From Synechococcus sp. Tobar12-5m-g (GTDB taxonomy: Bacteria; Cyanobacteriota; Cyanobacteriia; PCC-6307; Cyanobiaceae): DNA of 64,000 nt. Of this stretch, positions 59,070-64,000 are shown piece after piece (the first letter of the stretch is position 1; each line of letters starts with the position of its first letter). The notes under the pieces were generated by a model, which was not told the origin of the DNA, ran no database searches, and saw nothing but the letters and a program-made list of their open reading frames with translations. The position numbers were made by a program, and so were the translations under genes. The DNA is taken from contig NZ_JAGQBB010000002.1 in the NCBI RefSeq assembly GCF_024345415.1, forward strand, positions 62,001-126,000, in the 5' to 3' direction.

Positions 59070-59580
59070 GCGTGGCGCACAAGTTCAAGCCGATCGGAAT
59101 CGAAGAACACAGCATCTCCGATGAACTCAGAGGGGGGCGTCGAAGCCAGTTGGGCGAGAAACTTCGACTTTGCGATCACTCTTGAACGGTGGAGAAGCTT
59201 CCCCGCCGAATCGTGCGCTCCGTGATGATCCCGAACCAGCGCTCCAGCTGCTTGAGGCAGAATGCGTAGGTCGGCAAGGAAGCGGGGCCGCTGCGCTAGC
59301 CAGTCCCAGAACAACGGTTCAGTGGAGAGTTAGCAGCCATCAAGCTTCCGCGCAGCCGTGACTCTCTTGCCGGTGGGGCTGCAGTGGATTTGTTCTGCAG
59401 AGCCCGGTTGCTCCCATCAAAGACCTTTTCCTCCTTGTCGATGCGAGGCCGACCCGGCCTGAGCTCGTCATGAAGCCCCTCCAGACCGACGCCCATGCGC
59501 AGGGCGCTCGTAGTCGGCAGTGAGCGTGAGTTGGCAATGGTCTGCCTGTGCTGAGTCTCGTTGTCCCTGAGAACCAGCAG
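59070..59580 (-). pseudogene. Decayed IS630-family transposase
   Basis: The reverse strand holds two recognisable ends of an IS630 transposase in different frames. Near 59490-59450 is GLEGLHDELRPGRPR, the linker after the N-terminal HTH. Near 59270-59195 is QLERWFGIITERTIRRGSFS, the conserved C-terminal block, followed at once by a stop. Roughly 100 or more central codons with the DDE residues are missing and frames shift repeatedly. The 590-bp space between the toroid gene and the LD-carboxypeptidase gene holds nothing else I can identify. Confidence 0.8.
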
Positions 59581-59655
59581 TAGTATCGGTCGACCAACAG
59601 TTATGGATGTGATGTAACGGCCATCTTGGAAGCCATTAGATTTTTTCGATTATTT

Positions 59656-60648
59656 CTAAAATCCATACCAGTTCAGCAGGCTGAGCTGGCCGGTGGCGCC
59701 ATCCAGCCGGGCCCGGCTGCCGAGCGGCAGGGCGGCGTTGCCGGGGGCATGGCCCACCGGCAGACGTCCAACCACGGGGATGCCCAGGTCGGCGCTGCGC
59801 TCCCTCAGCACCTCCTCCAGGCTGAAGCGGTGCTCCGGCGGTTCGCTGGTTTCACCGATGTCGGTGTCGGTGTCGGCATCTGACTCGGTGTCGGTGTCGG
59901 TGTCGGCGGGATCCTCGCAGCCGGCGAAGCTGCCGAAGCCGAGGCCGGCCAGCTGCTGCAGGGCCCCGCAGAGCCGCCAGTGGGTGAGCAGCCGCTCGAT
60001 CCGGTAGGGGGCTTCACCCACGTCTTCGAACACCAGCACCGCCCCGGCCAGGGGGGGCAGGAACGGGGTGCCCAGCAGGTGGGTCGCCACCGTCAGGTTG
60101 GCCACCAGCAACGGGCCCTCGGCAACGCCGCCCCGCCAGGGCTCGCCCTGCAGGGGGGGCAGGGGCTCCCCAAACAGCAGGGCCCGCAGCCGCTCGCGGC
60201 TCCAGTCCGGTTCGGCGGCGAGGCCGGTGACCATCGGCCCGTGGATGCCGCCGCCGATCCCCCGGGCCAGGCGCGCCCAGAGCAGGGAGGTGACATCCGA
60301 GAAGCCCAGCAACCAGCCATCGCTGGCGGGGAGGTCCTGCTCCAGCAGCCGGGCCGAGCCCCAGCCCCCCCGCACGCAGGCCAGCAGCCGCGCTTCGCCC
60401 TCCAGGTCGGCGCGCCGCTGGCGGTCGTCGCCGGCCAGGTACCCCCAGCGGCGGGCGGGGTCGAAGGGTCGCTCCACCTGCAGCCCCCAGGCTTCCAGAA
60501 GCGCCACCCCCTGCTCGAGGCAGGCGGGGTCGCCCAGGGCGGAGCTGGCGGCCACCAGCCGCACCGACTCGCCGGCCCGCAGGGGCGGCGGCGGGGCCAG
60601 AACCGGCGCGAGCCGTGGACCTGGGCCGCGGGAAGGGGAACCTGGCAT
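59656..60648 (-). CDS. LD-carboxypeptidase (S66 family)
   Basis: A 330-aa serine peptidase that trims tetrapeptide stems (L,D-bond) during peptidoglycan recycling, or a MccF-like relative. The nucleophile is Ser117 in GFSDVTSL, with Glu208 in VFEDVGEAPYRIERLL and His300 in GRLPVGHAPGNAALPLG completing the triad. RGGWGSARLL (93-102) is also conserved. A low-complexity Asp-Thr run (249-264) is inserted in a surface loop. Start ATG 60648 overlaps the ubiA stop. The C-terminus NWYGF ends in AT-rich DNA at the island border. Confidence 0.9.
   Translation of the reverse strand: MPGSPSRGPGPRLAPVLAPPPPLRAGESVRLVAASSALGDPACLEQGVALLEAWGLQVERPFDPARRWGYLAGDDRQRRADLEGEARLLACVRGGWGSARLLEQDLPASDGWLLGFSDVTSLLWARLARGIGGGIHGPMVTGLAAEPDWSRERLRALLFGEPLPPLQGEPWRGGVAEGPLLVANLTVATHLLGTPFLPPLAGAVLVFEDVGEAPYRIERLLTHWRLCGALQQLAGLGFGSFAGCEDPADTDTDTESDADTDTDIGETSEPPEHRFSLEEVLRERSADLGIPVVGRLPVGHAPGNAALPLGSRARLDGATGQLSLLNWYGF
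59858..59908. repeat. Hexanucleotide (GTCGGT) microsatellite inside the LD-carboxypeptidase gene
   Basis: Two runs of GTCGGT units (59860-59877 and 59886-59903), separated by CATCTGACTCG, encode alternating Asp-Thr residues (249-264) on the reverse strand. Copy-number change in steps of 6 bp would alter the loop length without shifting the frame. Confidence 0.8.
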
Positions 60649-61538
60649 CAGCCGCGGCTGGCCACCAGGGCCAGCAGCAGCAGGCCGCCGAGCTGGACCT
60701 GGTGGCGGAAGTGGGCGGCGAAACGGGAGCGGGGGGGATCGCCCCGCAGCAGCACCGCCTCCCGCTGCATGCCGACGGCGGCGAGGCCCCAGAGCGGCCA
60801 GAACGGCCAGGCCACCCCCTGCAAGGCAGCGGCGACGGCCAGCAACAGGGCCGTCAGGGCGTAGCAGATCGCCACGGCCGCCGGGGCGGCCGGGCCCAGA
60901 CTGAGGGCACTGCTCCTTAGGCCGAGGGCAGCGTCATCGCGCCGATCCGCCATGGCGTACACGGTGTCGAAGCCGAAGGTCCACAGCAGGGTCGACAACC
61001 ACACCAGCAGCAGCGGCCAGCCGCCGCCACCCGCCCCCCAGAGCCGTCCTGTGGCGGCGGCCCAGGGGATCAGCACCGCGAAGCCCCAGCAGACCGCCAG
61101 AACCAGCTGGGGGAAGGGGAACCAGCGCTTGGCGGAGGGGTAGAGCAGCACCGGCGGCAGGGTGGCGAGGGCCAGCAGGAGCGCCAGCCCCCGCCCGGCC
61201 GCCGGCAGCAGGGCCACCACCAGCAGGGCCACCCCCAGGCAGAGCACCAGCAGCACCATCGCGCTGGCCACGGTGACCCGGCCGCTGGCCAGGGGGCGAT
61301 CCCTGGTGCGCTCGACCAGGGGATCGAGGCGGCGGTCCCAGAGGTCATTGGCCACGCAGCCGGCGCCGCTGACGCCGAGGCCGCCGAGTGCGATCAGCCC
61401 GACCAGAGCCGGCGCGGGCGGCCCCGCCGGCAGCAGCCAGAGGGCCCAGCCGGCGGGGATCAACAGAATCAGACGACCACTGGGCTTGGGCCAGCGCAGC
61501 AGCTCGATCCAGCCCCACAGGGCGGCGCGGATGTGCAT
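60648..61538 (-). CDS. ubiA: 4-hydroxybenzoate polyprenyltransferase-like UbiA enzyme
   Basis: A 296-aa membrane prenyltransferase. The first Asp motif is NDLWDRRLDPLVERTRDRPLASG and the second DTVYAMADRRDD, with about eight helices between and around them. In cyanobacteria this family member prenylates 4-hydroxybenzoate on the route to plastoquinone, which fits the sequence better than menaquinone or heme enzymes. Its stop overlaps the LD-carboxypeptidase start (ATGA). It is divergent from ppx across 59 bp. Confidence 0.92.
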   Translation of the reverse strand: MHIRAALWGWIELLRWPKPSGRLILLIPAGWALWLLPAGPPAPALVGLIALGGLGVSGAGCVANDLWDRRLDPLVERTRDRPLASGRVTVASAMVLLVLCLGVALLVVALLPAAGRGLALLLALATLPPVLLYPSAKRWFPFPQLVLAVCWGFAVLIPWAAATGRLWGAGGGGWPLLLVWLSTLLWTFGFDTVYAMADRRDDAALGLRSSALSLGPAAPAAVAICYALTALLLAVAAALQGVAWPFWPLWGLAAVGMQREAVLLRGDPPRSRFAAHFRHQVQLGGLLLLALVASRG

Positions 61539-61597
61539 GGCGGCAGGTTAGGGACGCAATGGCAAAGTGACGCCGTCTGCGCCGGGCCGTCGATCGG

Positions 61598-63226
61598 ATG
61601 CCAGCCTCCCCTGCCGCCCTGGATCCGTCGTCGCTGCGGCAGGTGGCCGCGATCGACATCGGCACCAATTCGATCCATCTGCTGATCGCAGCCATCGATC
61701 CGGAGCTGCGCAGCTTCCGGGTGGTCCAGGCGGAGAAATCCAACACCCGGCTGGGGGAGCGCGATCCCGAAACCGGCGAGCTCACCTCGGCGGCGATCGA
61801 GCGGTCCCTGCTTGCCCTCGGCCGCTACCGCGACCTGGCCCACAGCCATGGCGCGGAGCAGATCCTCACCGCCGCCACCAGTGCCGTGCGGGAGGCGCCC
61901 AACGGCCGGGCCTTCGTGCAGCTGGTGCAGGAGCGGCTGGGGCTGGAGGTGGACCTGGTGAGCGGCCCGGAGGAGGCCCGGCTGATCTACCTGGGTGTGC
62001 TCTCCGGCATGGCCTTCGGCGACCAGGCCCACCTGATCCTCGACATCGGCGGCGGTTCCACGGAATTGATCCTGGCCGACGGGCGCGACGCCCGCGAACT
62101 GACCAGCACCCGGGTGGGAGCGGTGCGGCTGCAGCGCGATTTCGTCGATCAGGATCCCCTGCCCCCAGCCCGGCTGGCCTTCCTGCGGGCCTTCATCCAG
62201 GGCTCCCTGGAGCCCGCCGTCGACAAGGTCCGGCGGGCCCTCAAGCCGGGCGAAGTGCCGGTGATGGTGGCCACCAGCGGCACGGCGATCACCCTGGCGG
62301 CCCTGGCGGCCACCCAGGAGGCCCGGCCGCCGCAGCGGCTGCAGGGATTCCGGGTCAGCCGGGAGCGCATCGATCAGATCGTGGATCAGCTGGCGGCGAT
62401 GACCCTGGAGGAGCGCCGGGCGATCCCGGCAATCAATGAACGCCGGGCCGAGATCATCGTGCCCGGTGCCCTGGTGCTGCAGCAGGCGATGGCCATGCTC
62501 AAGGTGCGGGAGCTGGTGATCAGCGACCGGGCCCTGCGGGAGGGCCTGATCGTCGACTGGATGCTGCGCCATGGGTTGATCGTCGATCGCTTCAGCTTTC
62601 AGAGCAACGTGCGTCAACGCACCGTTGAAGACCTGGCCCGCCGCTTCCGCGTCGACCTGGCCCGGGCCCGGCGGGTCGCCGCCCACGCCCTGGACCTCTA
62701 CGACCACTGCCAGGGCCTGCTGCACCACGACCGCGGCGAGGGGCGCCAACTGCTCTGGGCCGCCGCCATGCTGCACACCTGCGGGCAACACATCAACATC
62801 AGCGCCTATCACAAGCACAGCTGGTACCTGATCCGCCATGGCGACCTGCTCGGGTACTCCGAAACCGAGCAGGTGATGGTGGCGGCGATCGCCCGCTACC
62901 ACCGCCGCAGCCTGCCCAAGAAGCGCCACGAGGCCTGGCTGCAGGTGCCCACCGGCGAGCAGCGCCAGACCGTGAACGCCCTGGCGCTGCTGCTGCGGCT
63001 GGCCGCCTCCCTCGACCGCCGCCCCACGCCGGCGGTGCAGGCGATGAAGATCGCCATCAAGGGCGGCCAACTGAAGATCGGCCTGCAGGCGGCCACCCCT
63101 GGCCTCGACCTCAGCCTGGAGCGCTGGAGCCTGGAGGCCTGCGCCGAACCCCTGGCCGAAGCCAGCGGCGTGAAGCTGGTGGTGGCAGCTGAGCCGGCCC
63201 GGACCAAGCTGAAGGCCGGTGCGTGA
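61598..63226 (+). CDS. ppx: Exopolyphosphatase / GppA-family phosphatase
   Basis: A 542-aa protein of the ASKHA (actin-like) superfamily that releases phosphate from polyphosphate and possibly pppGpp. Seen are IDIGTNSIHLLIA (phosphate 1), ILTAATSAVREAPNG, DIGGGSTELILAD (phosphate 2) and VATSGTAITLAALA, followed by a C-terminal HD-like helical domain (LLWAAAMLHTCGQHINISAYHKHSWYLI). This is the full-length Ppx form. It starts at ATG 61598 and lies 76 bp before the SDR gene. Confidence 0.93.
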   Translation: MPASPAALDPSSLRQVAAIDIGTNSIHLLIAAIDPELRSFRVVQAEKSNTRLGERDPETGELTSAAIERSLLALGRYRDLAHSHGAEQILTAATSAVREAPNGRAFVQLVQERLGLEVDLVSGPEEARLIYLGVLSGMAFGDQAHLILDIGGGSTELILADGRDARELTSTRVGAVRLQRDFVDQDPLPPARLAFLRAFIQGSLEPAVDKVRRALKPGEVPVMVATSGTAITLAALAATQEARPPQRLQGFRVSRERIDQIVDQLAAMTLEERRAIPAINERRAEIIVPGALVLQQAMAMLKVRELVISDRALREGLIVDWMLRHGLIVDRFSFQSNVRQRTVEDLARRFRVDLARARRVAAHALDLYDHCQGLLHHDRGEGRQLLWAAAMLHTCGQHINISAYHKHSWYLIRHGDLLGYSETEQVMVAAIARYHRRSLPKKRHEAWLQVPTGEQRQTVNALALLLRLAASLDRRPTPAVQAMKIAIKGGQLKIGLQAATPGLDLSLERWSLEACAEPLAEASGVKLVVAAEPARTKLKAGA

Positions 63227-63302
63227 GGGCTGGGCTGGTCAGGAGCCGCCCAAACACAACTAGGAGCACGCTCCATCCACCACAAGCACTGCGAGTCTTG
63301 CC

Positions 63303-63968
63303 ATGGCCACAGTTCTGATCACGGGAGCCAACCGCGGCATCGGCCTTGAATACTGTCGCCAACTGCAGGCCCGGGGCGATGCGGTGGTGGCGGTCTGCCG
63401 GGAGCCCTCCCAGAAGTTGCGGGATCTGGGGGTACGGATCGAAGCGGGGGTGGATGTCACCAGCGGGGCCTCGATCGCCGATCTGCTCGGCCGGCTCGCT
63501 GGCCTGCCGATCGATGTGCTGATCCAGAACGCCGGCATCCTCGAGCGCACCTCCCTGGAGGATCTCGATCCGGAAAGCCTGCGCCGCCAGTTCGAGGTGA
63601 ACGCCATCGCCCCCCTCAACCTCAGCCGCGCCCTGCTGGGCCAGCTGGCCCCCGGCGCCAAGCTGGTCCTGATGACCAGCCGCATGGGCTCGATCGCCGA
63701 CAACAGCTCGGGCGGCTCCTACGGCTACCGCATGTCGAAGGTGGCCCTCTGCATGGCCGGCACATCCCTGGCGATCGACCTCAAGGCGCGCGGCATCGCC
63801 GTGGCGATCCTCCACCCCGGCATGGTGCGCACCGCCATGACCGGCTTCACCTCCCAGGGGATCTCCCCGGAAGACTCGGTGCACGGCCTGCTGGCCCGCA
63901 TCGATGCCCTCAGCCTGGAGAACTCCGGCACCTTCTGGCACGCCAACGGATCGGTGCTGCCCTGGTAG
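63303..63968 (+). CDS. Short-chain dehydrogenase/reductase
   Basis: A 221-aa SDR of the classical type with ITGANRGIGLEYCRQL (NAD(P) binding), IQNAGILERT, the catalytic serine in LMTSRMGSI and the YxxxK pair in YGYRMSKVALCMAG. The C-terminus is short (FWHANGSVLPW), as in C-factor/sniffer-like SDRs. Substrate unknown. It follows ppx; the remaining 32 bases of the window hold nothing identifiable. Confidence 0.9.
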   Translation: MATVLITGANRGIGLEYCRQLQARGDAVVAVCREPSQKLRDLGVRIEAGVDVTSGASIADLLGRLAGLPIDVLIQNAGILERTSLEDLDPESLRRQFEVNAIAPLNLSRALLGQLAPGAKLVLMTSRMGSIADNSSGGSYGYRMSKVALCMAGTSLAIDLKARGIAVAILHPGMVRTAMTGFTSQGISPEDSVHGLLARIDALSLENSGTFWHANGSVLPW

Positions 63969-64000
63969 CGGAGCGGTGCTTGCCCTCGTGAGTGTGATCA

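Noticed and set aside
59858-59908. Repeat array as a CRISPR
   Set aside because: Units are 6 bp, without spacers, and in frame within a coding gene.

Overview
This window is a chromosomal segment of a GC-rich picocyanobacterium, most likely a Cyanobium/Synechococcus relative. The evidence is a set of genes typical of cyanobacteria: ndhB of the NDH-1 complex, a Vipp1/IM30 homologue, a cyAbrB-type regulator, a Ycf46-like AAA protein, a DUF2808 protein, a stand-alone groEL2, cyanobacterial TrpC with its characteristic N-terminus, and a cytochrome c oxidase (ctaCDE) cluster next to heme A biosynthesis genes. Genes are tightly packed and many overlap by 1-4 bases. GTG and TTG starts are common. 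Names rest on motifs and remembered family sequences; no database search was run.

Layout. 1-9920: argD (partial), two tRNA-Leu genes flanking murA, a TrmH methyltransferase, dihydrolipoyl dehydrogenase, trpC, an AT-richer amidohydrolase, rpsD, yidD, a glutaredoxin-like protein and murE. 10001-13510: aquaporin, a cysteine/cystine C-S lyase homologue, D-lactate dehydrogenase and a small membrane protein. 13547-19295 (all minus): the Ycf46-like ATPase, then the conserved yidC / PH-domain / rnpA / rpmH block, a DUF2808 protein, aroH and sppA. 19349-23335: a DMT exporter, a pterin-glucosyltransferase-like GT4 enzyme and an ArnT-like membrane glycosyltransferase. 23301-28352: a DciA-like protein, vipp1, trxA, an aminotransferase, birA and an M23 peptidase. 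28513-39946: an ABC ATPase, ndhB, topA, a run of lipoprotein, membrane and CobT-like genes, an aldo/keto reductase, a bifunctional nuclease, ribE and cyabrB. 40018-48581: ctaEDC facing ctaA-ctaB, an ABC-2 exporter, a small unknown gene and nanE. 48592-54421: groEL2, a small membrane protein, fabG, a K+ channel-like RCK protein, a GT9 glycosyltransferase and ispD. 59656-63968: LD-carboxypeptidase, ubiA, ppx and an SDR.

The part that stands out is 54.3-59.6 kb, an apparent insertion between ispD and the LD-carboxypeptidase gene. It is bounded on the left by a decayed IS1182-like transposase and on the right by a decayed IS630-family transposase. Between them lie three closely spaced same-strand genes: a divergent nucleotidyltransferase-like protein, a signal-peptide-less protein with Gly-X-X collagen-like tracts and two C-terminal Ig/TIG-like domains, and a short alpha/alpha-toroid protein resembling squalene/terpene cyclases. 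I do not recognise this combination, and it is the best candidate for an undescribed system. Other oddities are a K+ channel with an altered selectivity filter, a YidC with an Ig-like insertion, three GTAACGAA repeats at exact 20-bp spacing, and an Asp-Thr microsatellite inside the LD-carboxypeptidase gene.
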